From an uncultured Prevotellaceae bacterium (GTDB taxonomy: Bacteria > Bacteroidota > Bacteroidia > Bacteroidales > Bacteroidaceae): a stretch of DNA of 64,000 nucleotides. Location: NCBI GenBank assembly GCA_902774925.1, contig CACYKE010000015.1:1-64000 (forward strand), read 5' to 3'. Each line of letters opens with the position of its first letter. Within the stretch, counting starts at the first letter, position 1. Of the stretch, positions 1-12,500 are shown in pieces. The notes under the pieces were generated by a model. The model was not told the origin of the DNA and did no database searches. It saw nothing but the letters and a program-made list of their open reading frames with translations. Both the position numbers and the translations under genes were made by a program.

Positions 1-71
1 TAAAGCTCAGATTAAAAGGAATGAGCCCAGTACAATACCGGACTCAATTCCAAATGAGCAATAGTGTTTAA
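1..71 (+). CDS. C-terminal end of an IS3-family transposase (partial)
   Basis: Reading from base 3 gives KLRLKGMSPVQYRTQFQMSN followed by SV and a TAA stop at 69-71. The GMSPVQYR motif is the usual tail of the DDE integrase subunit (OrfB) of IS3-type elements. Only 22 codons are in the window and the rest lies to the left. The following bases, to about 110, contain CCAAACTTTGGGGTTCACTTCA, which resembles the non-coding ends of Bacteroidota IS3 elements, but I cannot define the terminal inverted repeat. Identification rests on the short C-terminal motif. Confidence 0.6.
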   Translation, partial: KLRLKGMSPVQYRTQFQMSNSV

Positions 72-120
72 TCCGTCCAAACTTTGGGGTTCACTTCAAC
101 CTGTCCCTGTGATTCTAGGC

Positions 121-209
121 GAAAATATGAATAGACTCATAACACTTCATAGTCTCTATTCATATGTTAACTTAAAGGGAATCAGTCGTTTACAAGAAAA
201 TATGAATAG
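121..209. repeat. Inverted and direct repeats upstream of the VapE-type gene
   Basis: An inverted repeat pairs ATATGAATAGACT (125-137) with AGTCTCTATTCATAT (151-165), leaving a 13-nt loop and a 2-nt bulge. The left arm, extended as GAAAATATGAATAG (121-134), recurs directly at 196-209. The repeats lie between the transposon-like end and the promoter at 234-264. They could be an operator or a mobile-element scar; nothing decides between these. Confidence 0.6.
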
Positions 210-233
210 TTAATGCATTTTTCTGTAATTTTG

Positions 234-264
234 TTTGGTAGTTTTAAATTTATGATTACCTTTG
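234..264 (+). promoter_or_regulatory. Bacteroidota-type promoter for the VapE-type gene
   Basis: TTTG (234-237), 19 nt, then TACCTTTG (257-264) matches the Bacteroidota consensus TTTG-N19/20-TAnnTTTG. The start codon is at 316, leaving a leader of roughly 45 nt. Confidence 0.75.
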
Positions 265-315
265 CAAAACAATTGTTGTGTCACGTAGATAAAAAAAATT
301 ATAAGGACAAAAGTT

Positions 316-2478
316 ATGACGAAGGTAACAATCGTAAAGAACTATCGTAACATGGAGACACTCAGAGTGATAGACCTTCCTGAGATTGTCCGTTTGATTC
401 AGTCGTGTGAATATCATGATGCCGTGATGGACGTGATGGGCATCTCGCTCTATACAGAACTCAAACGTCAGGATGACGGTAGCGTCTGGGGAGCCAGCAA
501 CTTCACCGACAAGGTGCCGCGCGTCTGTTTTGCCTCGGTCATGGAGAACCGTAACCGTAAGCGGGTGCGCAAGGCCTATACGGGACTAGTGCTGTTGGAG
601 GTGAACAACCTGACGAATCACGACGAGGCCGTATCCATCCGTCAGGGTGCCGCCATGATGCCGCAGACGCTGTTGGCCTTCGTGGGAGCCAGCGGCCGAA
701 GCGTGAAGATTGTATGTCGTGGGGAGCTGTTCGGTGGCGGACTTCCAGAGGGCGATGACGATATCCGTCGTTTCCACTTGAATCTCTATGAGAAGGCCCG
801 CATGGTGTATAACGCCCAGCTCGGTGTGACCATCGACAAGTTGGAGCCCCGTCTGGAGCGTACCTGTTACCTCGGCGCCGATTCCGACCTCTACTACGCC
901 CCGATGGCACAGCCCTTCTATACCGACACCTCCGACTTGGAACAGGCTCTCAAGCCCATCCTTCCGCAAGACCCGATGCCCGACGACATCGTGCCGGGAC
1001 GTAACCGCTATGCGTCACTGTGCCTGGTCTATGAATACAACCTCTCGAAGGCCTACGATGACGTAACCGCTGTCTATACAGATGAAAACGATGAGATGGA
1101 CACGCTGATTGTTACCCGCCTGGCAGAATATTGCCGTGAAAGCGGTCTCGACATGGCCTTCTGCCGCCGTCAGACGCTGATGAGTTTCAGATACGGCAAA
1201 TATCCCGATGTGGTGACGAAGATTTTCGAGAATGCCTACCGCCAGGAACATGAGAAGAAGTACTACCAACGGAAGAACATGGTTCGTCCGACGAAGACGA
1301 TTCCTGCGGAGACGCTGATGATGATGAAAATCGACATCTTCCTGACCAGCAACTACGACCTGAGGAAGAACGTGATGCGCGGTGTGGCTGAATATCGCAT
1401 CAGGACGGGTCACGGCTTCGGTTTCCAGGACCTGACGACGGAAGCCCGCAACTCTATCACTATTAAGGCCTTGTCGCAGGGTATCAAGTGTTGGGACAAG
1501 GATATCATGCGTTACGTCAACTCCAACGACATCCCGCTCTACTACCCTATGGACGACTTCCTGGAACATCTGCCGAAATGGGACGGCAAGGACAGGGTGG
1601 AGGCCCTCGCCCGCCGTGTGAAGACGGACTATGAGGACTGGCCGCACCTGTTCCATATCTGGATGCGTTCGATGGTCGCCATGTGGGAAGGCAAGGGCCA
1701 GCTGACGGGCAACGCACTCGTACCATTATTGATAGGCCGTCAGGGCTGTGGTAAGACGAGTTTCTGTCGGATCCTGCTGCCGTGGGACCAGCGCGAATAC
1801 TACAACGACCGTATCAATTTCAAGAACGAACACGACCTGAACCTCGGCCTGACGTCGTTTGCACTCATCAATCTCGACGAGTTTGACAAGATTACCCAGC
1901 GTCAGCAGGTCGTCCTGAAATACCTCGTGTCGACCAGTGACGTCAAGTACCGACCACCCTACGGCACGGCATATTCCTCACACCGCCGCTATGCCTCGTT
2001 CATCGGTACGACCAACGAACCGATGCCGCTGACCGATCCTACGGGCAGCCGGCGGTTTGTCTGCGTCACCGTTGACGGCGACATCGACTTCGAGACCCCC
2101 GTGGAGTACGGGCAGCTCTACGCCCAGCTGAAGTATGAGGTGGAAGAGCAGCGTGAACGCTACTTCCTGACGAAAGAAGAGGAAGCAGCACTCATGCAGC
2201 ATAACTTGCGCTACCAACAGGTAAACGGTCTCGGCGAGATGCTACTGTCGTTGTTTGAGAAACCGGAGGGCACCTCGAAGCAGCATCCCGAGAACGGCTA
2301 TTGGCTTTCGGTGAAAGACATCTCCGCCCGTCTGAAGGACGCCTTCAAGGGAGCCTACAAGCCTGACGACGGTACATTGGTGAGGATTGGTCATTTCCTC
2401 AGCCGTCCAGAGTACAAGTTCGAGAGCGACCGCAAGACCCGTGGCTGGTGCTATTGGGTAAAAGACAGAAAGAATTGA
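316..2478 (+). CDS. BT4734/VapE-type primase-helicase-like protein
   Basis: A 720-aa cytoplasmic protein of the type widespread in Bacteroidota mobile regions. Residues about 60-205 resemble the BT4734-like N-terminal domain, which is related to primase folds. The centre is a virulence-associated-E-type P-loop ATPase with Walker A GRQGCGKTSF (about 474-483) and Walker B LINLDEFD (about 518-525). The C-terminal 200 residues resemble DUF3874. By family it probably acts in DNA replication or mobilisation of an integrated element. No other phage or conjugation gene is visible here, only the transposase tail on its left, so it may be a remnant of an island. The gene has its own promoter and is convergent with the aldo/keto reductase 34 nt away. 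Confidence 0.85.
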   Translation: MTKVTIVKNYRNMETLRVIDLPEIVRLIQSCEYHDAVMDVMGISLYTELKRQDDGSVWGASNFTDKVPRVCFASVMENRNRKRVRKAYTGLVLLEVNNLTNHDEAVSIRQGAAMMPQTLLAFVGASGRSVKIVCRGELFGGGLPEGDDDIRRFHLNLYEKARMVYNAQLGVTIDKLEPRLERTCYLGADSDLYYAPMAQPFYTDTSDLEQALKPILPQDPMPDDIVPGRNRYASLCLVYEYNLSKAYDDVTAVYTDENDEMDTLIVTRLAEYCRESGLDMAFCRRQTLMSFRYGKYPDVVTKIFENAYRQEHEKKYYQRKNMVRPTKTIPAETLMMMKIDIFLTSNYDLRKNVMRGVAEYRIRTGHGFGFQDLTTEARNSITIKALSQGIKCWDKDIMRYVNSNDIPLYYPMDDFLEHLPKWDGKDRVEALARRVKTDYEDWPHLFHIWMRSMVAMWEGKGQLTGNALVPLLIGRQGCGKTSFCRILLPWDQREYYNDRINFKNEHDLNLGLTSFALINLDEFDKITQRQQVVLKYLVSTSDVKYRPPYGTAYSSHRRYASFIGTTNEPMPLTDPTGSRRFVCVTVDGDIDFETPVEYGQLYAQLKYEVEEQRERYFLTKEEEAALMQHNLRYQQVNGLGEMLLSLFEKPEGTSKQHPENGYWLSVKDISARLKDAFKGAYKPDDGTLVRIGHFLSRPEYKFESDRKTRGWCYWVKDRKN

Positions 2479-2512
2479 TATGATCTGGAGAAGAATCTGC
2501 GCTGTGTAAAGT

Positions 2513-3478
2513 CTACTGGTGAAAACTCAATGCCTTCAGGCAGCGTAGGTTTTTCTCAAGTTGGGCCGTGCTGCTGGCACCCACCAGCACCGAGGTGACG
2601 CCCTTCTGGTGGAGAATCCATGCCAGGGCCATTTCTGCCAGCGTCTCGCCGCGACCCTGAGCCTCTGCATGATAGCGGCGCAGGGTTGCGAGCAGTTCAG
2701 GCGTCAGCATCTCTTCCTTCAGGAACTTGCCCTTCGACATGCGTGAGTCCTGCGGAATGCCATTGAGATACCTGTCGGTGAGCAGTCCCTGGGCCAATGG
2801 CGAGAACGAGATGAATCCGATGCCCTCCTCGGCACAGAAGTCCAGGATGCCCTCCTCCTGCGGTTTGCGGTCGAGCATGTTCAGCTTGCCCTGATAGATC
2901 AGCAGGGGCACGTCGCGCTCCTTCAGATATTTTGCGGCAAAGCGCGTGGCCTCCAATGGCCAGTTGGAGATGCCCACATAGAGCGCCTTGCCGGCCCGTA
3001 CGATATCCACCAGCGCCTGCAGCGTCTCCTCCAAGGGCGTCTCGGGGTCGTAACGATGGCTATAGAACAGGTCCACATAGTCTATCCGCATGCGTTTCAG
3101 GCTCTGATCGAGCGAGGCCATGAGATACTTCCGCGAGCCCCAGTTGCCATAGGGACCGGGCCACATGTCGTAGCCGGCCTTCGTCGAGATGAAGAGCTCG
3201 TCACGATACGGGCGGAAGTCCTCGTCCATCAGCCGGCCCATCGTCTCTTCGGCAGAACCGTACTCAGGACCGTAGTTGTTGGCAAGGTCGAAGTGCGTGA
3301 TGCCGTGGTCAAAGGCGTAATGCGTCAGTTCACGGCTACGCTCGTAGGGGTCCACACTGCCGAAATTGTGCCAGAAACCCAGGCTTACCTTGGGCAACAT
3401 GACACCCGAACGTCCACAGCGCTCATATAACATGCCGTTACTGTAACGGTCCTTGTCAGCATAATATAGTTTCTTCAT
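2513..3478 (-). CDS. Aldo/keto reductase (YghZ/L-glyceraldehyde-3-phosphate reductase-like)
   Basis: A 321-aa NADPH-dependent TIM-barrel oxidoreductase. The catalytic tetrad of the AKR superfamily is visible: Asp64 and Tyr69 in FDLANNYGPEYGSAEE, Lys100 in ISTKAGYD, and His141 in FYSHRYDP. The extended N-terminus (YYADKDRYSNGMLYERCGRSG) and the W-rich GFWHNFG and MWPGPYGNWGSRKYL segments are typical of the YghZ branch (AKR14), which reduces small aldehydes such as L-glyceraldehyde 3-phosphate or methylglyoxal. The gene starts 25 nt after the giant surface-protein gene on the same strand, with no clear promoter in the gap, so it may be co-transcribed by read-through although its function looks unrelated. 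The substrate is uncertain. Confidence 0.9.
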   Translation of the reverse strand: MKKLYYADKDRYSNGMLYERCGRSGVMLPKVSLGFWHNFGSVDPYERSRELTHYAFDHGITHFDLANNYGPEYGSAEETMGRLMDEDFRPYRDELFISTKAGYDMWPGPYGNWGSRKYLMASLDQSLKRMRIDYVDLFYSHRYDPETPLEETLQALVDIVRAGKALYVGISNWPLEATRFAAKYLKERDVPLLIYQGKLNMLDRKPQEEGILDFCAEEGIGFISFSPLAQGLLTDRYLNGIPQDSRMSKGKFLKEEMLTPELLATLRRYHAEAQGRGETLAEMALAWILHQKGVTSVLVGASSTAQLEKNLRCLKALSFHQ

Positions 3479-3503
3479 AACTATCTGATATATTATTCCT
3501 ATT

Positions 3504-6500
3504 TTAATATCTGTCTATTCTTACCTTGCGGCAGGTGACAGTGCCGTCGAACTTGGTCTCGTTGATGATGTAGACACCGTCGAGCGACAGGCTGTGGCGG
3601 TCGAAGTCGGAAGCCTGTCCACGGAAGATGACCTGACCCGTGAGTGCATAAACAACCAACTGACTGCGGGCGTCGAAGACGGTCGCGGAGATGTCGGTAA
3701 GTTCTGACGTCCGGATGACGTATGGGTTGAGCAGACGACCGAGTATGCCGTTGCGCACAAAGCCTTGAGGCAACAGTTGTACGTGGCTTTGGCCGTTGAC
3801 GTTAGCCATGATGATGAGTGGCTCGCCTTCGGTATCGCCGCTGATGAACACCAGGTGCAGCGAGTCGCGAAGCGTCTTGACGGTGACTCCTCGCAGTCCG
3901 CCATACTGGTCGTAGACCTTGATGTCAACGTCGTCGGTGATGGTGCGGCCCTCGTCCTGAACGGTGCAGAGTACCACCATGTTATGGGCGTACTGGTAGT
4001 TGGCGGGAATGCCACGGCGTTGCGTGCGGTAGGTGGTGAGCCCTGTCTGCGACGTAGCCGGGAATACCAGCGTCCTGGGAACCTCGGCAGCCGACGTGAA
4101 GATGTAGCCTTTGCCGGGCAGGATGGACGTCAGGTTGCCATCCCATTTCTCGCCGTCGTAGATGCTCACAGCGTCTTCGCCCTTCACCTGATCGTTCTCC
4201 ACCAGTTCAATGCCGGCAAAAGCCTCGTCGATGGTCATGGCAGCCTGCGTAGGCACGCCTATCCATGTACTGATGTTCGGTCCGGCATCGATGGTCTGGG
4301 GCCAATCTGCGGGATTGACCTCGTCACCGATGACATAGAGTGTGTCGGCAACAGCGAGATTAACCTTCATCATCTGTCCCGGCTTGATGGGGCTGTAGGA
4401 TGCCGACCACTGGCCGTCCTTGTGTTCCAGCGTGGTGTTCTTGTCCACCTTCAGCTGCGTGATGTTGTTGCCGAGGATGTCGAAGAGATGCTGGTCGTCG
4501 GTGTCGGGCTTCAAATAGAGCGAGATGTTGGTCCATCCGGCAGCGAGGTGCTCGGTTTGCAGGAGCTTGTTTTCGTTCTTCCATACGACAGGCTGGCTGG
4601 TAGAGCCAACGGTGGCGTCGATGCTAAAGAATACGGACGGTGACGTGGAGACGAGGGGATAGGTCTTGCCCGTCGAAGCGTCATAGATGCGGAAGCTGAC
4701 GAGCGAGCCCTCGAGCTTATCCTCGCCATTAACGACGATGGTGACGTAGTAGGCGTCGCGCTTGCTGTTGTACTTGGGCTGTGACTTGCCGACGCACCGC
4801 ATCTTTCCGTTGTCGTAGATGAAGGCACCCACCAGGTCCTCAGTGTCGGTGGACGTGATGCCGTCGATGTTGATTTGTCCCACGACGGTCATGCTCTCGG
4901 GATAGCTCTCGACGGTCCAGTTGGGCTGTTCGCCCTTGACGATGAGTGAGATGTCGAGTGGTGTGTCGAGGGCGTTGTTCTCCACGCTGCTGCTCTGGCG
5001 AATCGTCGTGCGTGCACTGACGGAGGCGAAGTAGCGGCCGATGGGATTGCTGGAGCTGACGGTGAATGTGACATCCTGCGTGCCGTGAGGCGGTACGGAG
5101 CCCGACGACGGCGATGCCTTGAGCCATGAGGGCAGGTCGGTCATGTTCCACTCCTGATAGTCGGCACCGGTATTGGTGAGCGTGGCGGTGAACTCCATGC
5201 TGCTGCCCATGTCGGCCTTGACCTCCATGTCGGCATTCTCCCATTGCAGCGGATTCTGCAGCACGCGGTACGACCATGTGATGGGCTTGCCAACGTTGGA
5301 GTGCATGTCGCTATAGCCTCGCAGGGTGGTATTGATGATACATCCCTCCATCTTGGCCGGCGACTCGTTGAGGGTGATATTGACATTACGCTCGTTGGTC
5401 ACGAAGTCGAACTTCAGGTTCGACATGCGGGGTGCCGACTTCAGACCAGGTGTCTGGGTCGTCGAGGCCAGCGTGGCAGTGGGCTGGGCCGACGTCGTAT
5501 CTGTCGGCACGGCGATTAGCGTCGACTGCGCGATGGCACCCTCAGCCATGTTGGCGGGAGTGAATTCGAACACGCGCTGGTGGTAGTCGTCATAGAAGCT
5601 ATGTTCCATGGGGTAGTAGCCTACGAGTCCGCCGGCATTCTCGGGGTTGATGCGGGTGTAACGGCGTTCTGAGATGGCATCCTGCGTATTAGCACCATGC
5701 CACAGGCGTACCTCGTCAATGGCTCCCTGCATGTCACAGCCCATGTAGAGGTATTCTCCCTTCAAGGCGGGAATCCAGTCGGAAGCGGTGGTGAGCACTG
5801 ACGTGCCGTCGACGATGACGTTGGCCTGTGCGTCGGAGCCTCGCAGCACGTTGAGTGCCACGTGGTGCCACAGTCCGTCGTTGAGGTTGATGTCGTTGAC
5901 AGCCGCCGTCTGGTTGATGCGCTGTCCGTCGGCTACGAGCTGCAGATTGCCATCCTTGGTGACGCAGATGTCGAGCGCTCCGCTCTTGTCGAGCGATAGC
6001 AGCTGGATGGTGTCTTTCTCCATCTGGCTGATGCGAGCCCACATCTCAATCAGATAGCTATCTTCAGCACCAGTGTTCATGCTCAGTACTGGTATAGCGG
6101 GCGTGGCGTCTCCGTTGATGCTGAGTGCCAGGTTCTCGTTCTCCATATACCAGCTGTTGGGCGACTCCAGCAGCATGTGTCGGCTACGTGCCAGGTCCTC
6201 ACCCTTGGTGCCGTGACCTTCGTCGAGTCGCCAATAGCCGATGAGCGACGGCGTGGAGTTGTTCTTGCCAGTGTACATCTGCTGTTGGATGGCCGACCAG
6301 TTGAGTGCCGTGCTGTAGAGTGACAGCTCGTGCATGGCGCCGCTGAGGTTCTCGCCCAGGCTGATGTTGCCCTGCGACGATGCCTTGGTGCCTACGGCGA
6401 CATTGCTCATGAGGACGCGGGTATCCTCACCGCTGGCATAGTATGCCGACAGCGTGCCGCCCACGACATCGTAGGTGACGCCCAGATACAGCCATTTGTC

Positions 6501-9500
6501 CGTGGGCAGTGCCTCGTTGGCCTTATAGGGCTGTGCATTGCCGTTCTCGTCGGTAATATAGGTGGTCAGCACTCCGTCGTCACCGATGTTGATACGGAAG
6601 GCATTCATGCCGTCACCGTGGCGCAGGATGGTGCCTGCTCCGCCGTTGTACTTGAGCCAGGTGCATACGGTGAACGACGTGTTGCCGAGTGTGAGTCCGC
6701 TCTGCGAGGTGGCCACGGGCGCCGGTGAGCCGTCCATTTGCAGTGCCACTTCATGAGCCACGGAGTCGGTATTAAGGACTCCCTGGATGATGAAATTGGC
6801 ATCCTTCGACAGGTTCTGATAGATATTCTCGTTGAATGTCACGCTGATGTCGTCACCGGCATTGAGCACACCATCCTGTGGTTTGGGTATGCTGATGAGC
6901 TGCGGCAATGTGACGTCCTTCGTCACGGCCACTGCCTCGCTCATGCCCTCCAGATGCTGACCGTCGATGGTACAATCGGTCACCGCCCGGAATTCGTATG
7001 CTCCGTCGGGCCATACGTTGCCGTTGCGCATGTCGATGAGCGTATCAATCTCAGCTACCAGTGCACTTTCGGTACTACTAGACGGTGTACCCTTTACCCA
7101 ACTATGGATGGTGGACCATACGCCGCCGTTTCTGCGCTGCTGCAACTTTACGGCGTTAAGTACCGAACTGTTGACGTTGTAGCCCTTGGCATTCAGCGTC
7201 AGCGTCGAGTCTGTACCCGTGTATATCAAGGTCTTGTCCACTGCCAGTTCCACCTGATCGGGTTGGGGCAGGAAGTGTGCCGCCAGCACGATGTCGTCGC
7301 TGATGGTCCATTGTCCGTCGGAATAGAAGCTGACATGCAGGCTGTCGATGTGGACTACGGAATTGTCGGCGGGATAGACCTGCAGGGCCACTTGCTGGAC
7401 GGGGTCATCGACGGTGAGGTAGATGTTGGCGATGTTGTCGGTCATGGGCTGACCGTTCAGCTGGACCTTGGCCATCTTGCCCCAGTCGTCGTTGACCACC
7501 TGGAGTCCGAAGGTAATGGGTGCCGTGATGTCGGCCTTTGTAGCGTTCGACAGCACCAAGTCGAAGACGGCAGGACCGCCTGCCGGCACATTGGTCTTCA
7601 CAGGTTCGGCACAATAGATGTGGGGCACCTCCACCTGCTTGGTAGCCTTCGAAATCTCAGTGCCAGGCTGATAGTACTTGGTGTAGAGCGCGGGTTCGTA
7701 GTTCTGGCTCGTGGCACCACCTATCTGACGGAAAATCCATCCGTAACCATCGGGGGCTTCATAGCGCTCCATGATGTGGTAGTTGTCGGTAACGGGGTCG
7801 TAGGGCGTCACGGTGTATTCGTCGGTAGTGGAATTGCTAATGGTGGCGTGGAGCTTGCGGTTGGTGGCGATGTGCAGTTCGAATCCGGCATTGACGGAGG
7901 CGGTGACACCACCGCCCTCGGCTTTCACGTTCAGGCAGGTCTTGGTGAAGACCTGAGGATCAAATCCGACGGTCAGGCCGAGTGCCTTGGAGGATTCGTA
8001 CTTCGTGGTGTAGGAAGTGCTGGCACCCGCATCCCACGCATACGTTTCGCGCAAACGGCGGGTAGAGTCGTTGATGGCTTCCACCTTGGCCTTCTCGTTG
8101 TCGCGCAGGATGGCTTCCCACTGCTTGATCTGCTCGGTGGCCTCCTGCACGGCATCCCACATATCGTCCGTGGACTTGAAACTCTTGGGCGGGAATATGG
8201 AGTAGCTGGGACCGTATATACAGGCCAGACGGCCGTCGACGATGCGCATAACCTTTGCCGTGTCACTGTCCCATACGTCGAAGTCGCGGTTGTCGGAACC
8301 GAAGCGCGGGTCGTCGGGATGCAGGCTGGTCATATAGATGACGGTGTCGGTCTCGTCGTTGAGGTAGGTTTGCTGGTAGTTCTTCAACTGGTCCTCGCTC
8401 ACCTCAATCAACTTATCCTCGCGCAGTTTCTTGAGTTCGGGTATCAAATGGTTCTCGATGTGGTACTGCGAATAGGCAAAGGCGTTGTCGACCGTTTCGC
8501 CCACGACGATGACGTCCTTGGCTCCGATGGCATAGCCGCCGTTCTGGTCGTTGACAAGCATGACCTGCGAGCCGTCGCCATAGGTGAGCGACGAACTGAC
8601 ACCGATGAACACGTCGCCGTCGGCACCGTCGTAGCGCTTGTCCGACGAGGTGGAGTAGTTTTCGGTCATGGTGGTGGTATAGGTGATGTCCTCATTGTTG
8701 CCGAAGTTGACACCCAGATTGAAGCCTGCACCGCCGCCGCCGGTCATCTTCATCTCAATGGTGGTGTATGCGCCGACGGCGCCAACAGCGGTGGTCATGC
8801 CTGCGCCGCCCTTAACCTCGGCGGAACCGCCAAAGCTGTAGTCGTAGGATATGTCGCGTGAGAAGGATACGCTGTGTGTTGAACCCGTGGCCCAAGTCAC
8901 GGTGGAATTGCTGCCGAAGGGGTCGCGCAGGATGTTGAGCAACTGGTCGGGAGCCTTCGTCACAAATGACGATCCAGTGAGTTTTGCACTGAACACGGCA
9001 CCGCGCAGCGACTGCCCTTCTTCACTGTAGTTCCAGTACCAGGGTGTGACCTTATCGCCAAGAATGAGACTGACGCTGATGGCCTGTGTATATGGCGGCT
9101 CGACGTTCGCTTCCTCTGCCTGGAAGGTGTAGGTGTACTTGCCTTCCTCGTCCAGCGGTATGTTGTCGATGGTATCGCCACCAAGCACCATCTGGTTGTT
9201 GATGTCGAGGGTTCCTGCCGACGAGGGTTGGTCGTACGGCTTGGGGTGCTCGGGGTCGGCGTCGTAGTTTAGGTAACGCTCGAAGGAAGATATTTCGAAC
9301 GTATATATAGTACCCTTTGTAAAGATCGGCCATCCGTAGTTATAAACCAGCTTGCCAGTGTCGGCATCGACGTGGTAGGCATCCACCGTGTCGTTCAATT
9401 CGCCTGCTGCCACGCGCAAGTCTCCAAAGGCTCCGAGCGTGTTGTCCGTCTGACACACACTGATATTAGGTGTGGCGTCATAGGTGGGCACAAAGGCGGT

Positions 9501-12500
9501 ATGATAGCTGAACGAACTCTCCGCGTCGTCGATGACGGCTGTTGCCGTATCCGTATACAGCACGTTCTCGGCATTGAGCATCTGCGAACCGCCTATGATT
9601 GCTGTTACCTCGGTATTGTTTTCTACATTCGTAGTGACGTAATAGGTCACAGGGGGCAGCTTCACGGCAAACTCACCCGTGGCAGGGTCGGTATGGATGG
9701 TAATGGTCTTCACGTCCATGTCGGCACTTGTTCCCGAGTAGCCGCCTACGAAGGCCGTGCTGTTGACAATGCCAGGGTTGGCCGTTCCAAGATCCAGCGA
9801 CTTGGGGTTGTTTTCGTATTGTCCCTTGTCTTTGTCATAGTAGACGTTCAACGCCTTGGCATCCTTGACGTCCGCGCTGGTGCGCAGTGTCAGAGTGGCA
9901 CGACCGACGTTGGCCACACTTTGTCCGAGGCCGAGGGGTTTGCTGCGTTCTACACTACCGCCCACGATACGTCCTGCCACGACGGCTTTTGTGATATCCG
10001 TAAAGGTAAGGTCGTTGACTTCAGCGTTGAAGTTATGCTTGCCGGTTGCGGGCCAATGGCCCTCGTTGAGGAATTCGTGACCGTCCTTCTCGATGGTGAT
10101 GATGTGTTCACCGATGCCGACGGGGAACGTGAAGCGACCGTTGCCGTCGCTGGTCACCTCGCGACCGTAGCTGTCGGTGACCACGACGTTGTCAACCATG
10201 AAGCGACAGCCCTCGACGGGATAGAGCGTGTTCTCGTAATATACCACACCCTCGACGGGGAACTGGCTCTTGTCGGTGAAGTTCACAGGTCCTATATTGC
10301 CCAGCGTTTCCGGGCTGACCAGTACTTTCGTGCTTGCGGGCGTGAATTCGTGAACACCCTTGCTGGGGCGGACAGTGTAATTGGTACCGACACCGTCGAA
10401 CGAAAGTCCCTGCAGGGCATAGTAGCCGAGGGTGTCCGTCACGGCATGCAGCGACAGCTGGTCCTTGTCGGGAATGGTCGCGGTGCGTGTGCCACCCATG
10501 ATGATGGCGTGGTTCTCGTTAGCCTTGCCGTCCGTAAAAGAGTAGTCGTAGGCCACGCGCATCGTATTGATGCTCTCGTCCATCGGCCAGTAGGCAACAA
10601 GACCGACTTCCGTACCACCCATCATGCGGTCGTAGTTCTGACGCACGTCGGCAGCCGTCAGCTGACGCTTGAAGAAGCGGACCTCGTCCACATAGCCACG
10701 TACGCTTTTTGCACCATTACACTCCATGAACACACTGACACGGCCCTCATAGCCGCTTTCGGGCGTCCATTTGACGGTGACGTTCGTAAACAGCGTGTCG
10801 ATGGTCATCGTGCCGTCGGCATCGACCATCATCAGCTGTCCGCAGCCACTACCGTCGTAGGTAAAGGTGAGATGTGTGTACTCACCCGAGCGCAGGCGGT
10901 GAGTTGACTTATAGGTCGTGCTGCCTACCTTGGCAGTCACCAGATAGCCCTCGGACGTCTCGTTGCTCAGACCCAGACGCAGGCTGCCGTGCATATCCAT
11001 CAGACACGGGTCGTTGCCTTGTCCGGCATCGGGGCAGACATACATCTGCTGGCTGAACGGGTGTTTGTCGAAATAGTTGCTCAGCTTCACGTTATCCTGT
11101 TTCCACAGCAAGCCACACGAGTCTGACGTGCACCAAAGCGACTGACGGTGATTTTGAGCGTCTTCGACATCAAAGTCCACGCGGACACCCTCCACACCGA
11201 TGGTGCTGCCGGCGTCCTGGAAGGTGACGTTACCCGTTACCGTCGCCGTATTGCGGGCAAAGCCGTCGCAATAGCGCGATACAAACTGCGACTCATTGCC
11301 GTTAATCAGTGCATCCACCCTGTACATATAGTAATAGCCGCAATTCAGCTGCGTGTCGGTAAACGATGTGCTGCCGTCCTCGATGGTAGCTATCTTCGTG
11401 CTGAAGGCATCGCTTTCTGAGAACTGCTCTGGGCCCCCGCTATCGATAGTGTGACGACGGATGACATACACCATCTTGTCCTGGGCCTTCACGTCGGCAG
11501 TCCATTTCAACTCCACCTTGTCGGCGTAGGTGCCGCGCGTGGCAGTGAAACTCGTCAGGCTGGAACCATCGACACGTTCGTTGGGCTGAGTGGGCTTTGT
11601 CTGGTAAATATAGTCCTGTACGATAATGCTGACCATATAGGAATAGGTGTCGGTAGAGTTGATGTCCAGGTCCTCATAGCTGTATGAGGTGGCCGTCGTT
11701 GCCTTTACCGTTGTCAGCTTGTCGCTTTCAGTGAATGTAACGTTTCCGCTCGACGCGCTGACCGCCTTGCGGTAGATGGTGTAGTAGGTCGTTGCGCTGG
11801 GGGTATAGCTCGATGCTGTCCATGTCAGCAGATAGCCGTTACGTGCGTTGTTCACCGTCACGTTCAGGTCACCCAATTCGAAATTGCGGTCCAGTGCGGC
11901 CATTTTCTGGGCGGACAGCTGGCTTTCCTGCGTGCCGCTCGTCCAGCCGGTGGGAACGAAATACAGTATGTAATTGTAGTAGTCGTACCCAATGACCTTG
12001 TCAGTGTAACTGTTACCTTCCACAGACGTCAGATAAGATCCGTCGCGATACAGGTCGTAGCTACCCGTGTAGTTCTTCGAGTTCTCCGTCTTCCATTGCA
12101 GGCTGATGGTCTTTTCCCATGCGTCGTACGAGGCATTCAGGTTCGAGGGATACGTCATCGCCGTAGGTTTCTTGTTGTCTTCCTTCGAGAACACCATCTC
12201 GTATTTGTCGGCATATTTGCCCTTGTAATAGTAAATCGTCTTATAGTTATTACTACCCGTGTAGTTGGGGTTATTGTCCGTAACGGTGACCTTCACCTGG
12301 CCGTTACTCACTTGGCTGCTCTCCTTGTTATAGAAATAAACAGAGTATTTACCCCATCCGCTTTTCTCTTCGAAGTCCGGAGAGGTGAACGTCAGCTCTT
12401 TCTGGTTCGTCCACAGCAACGACCACCCGCTCTCCTTGAACGAGAAGATGGTCGTGCCACTCTTTGCTTCCGACTCGCCATCCAACGTCAAGGCGCTTTT

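Noticed and set aside
6738..8861. A 707-codon open frame on the plus strand, and others such as 9372..10907, 29129..30157, 30691..31944, 35073..36122 and 37947..38948
   Set aside because: They are antisense to well-supported genes, have low-complexity or His/Val-rich products with no domain signature, and lack promoters. They reflect the codon bias of the opposite strand.
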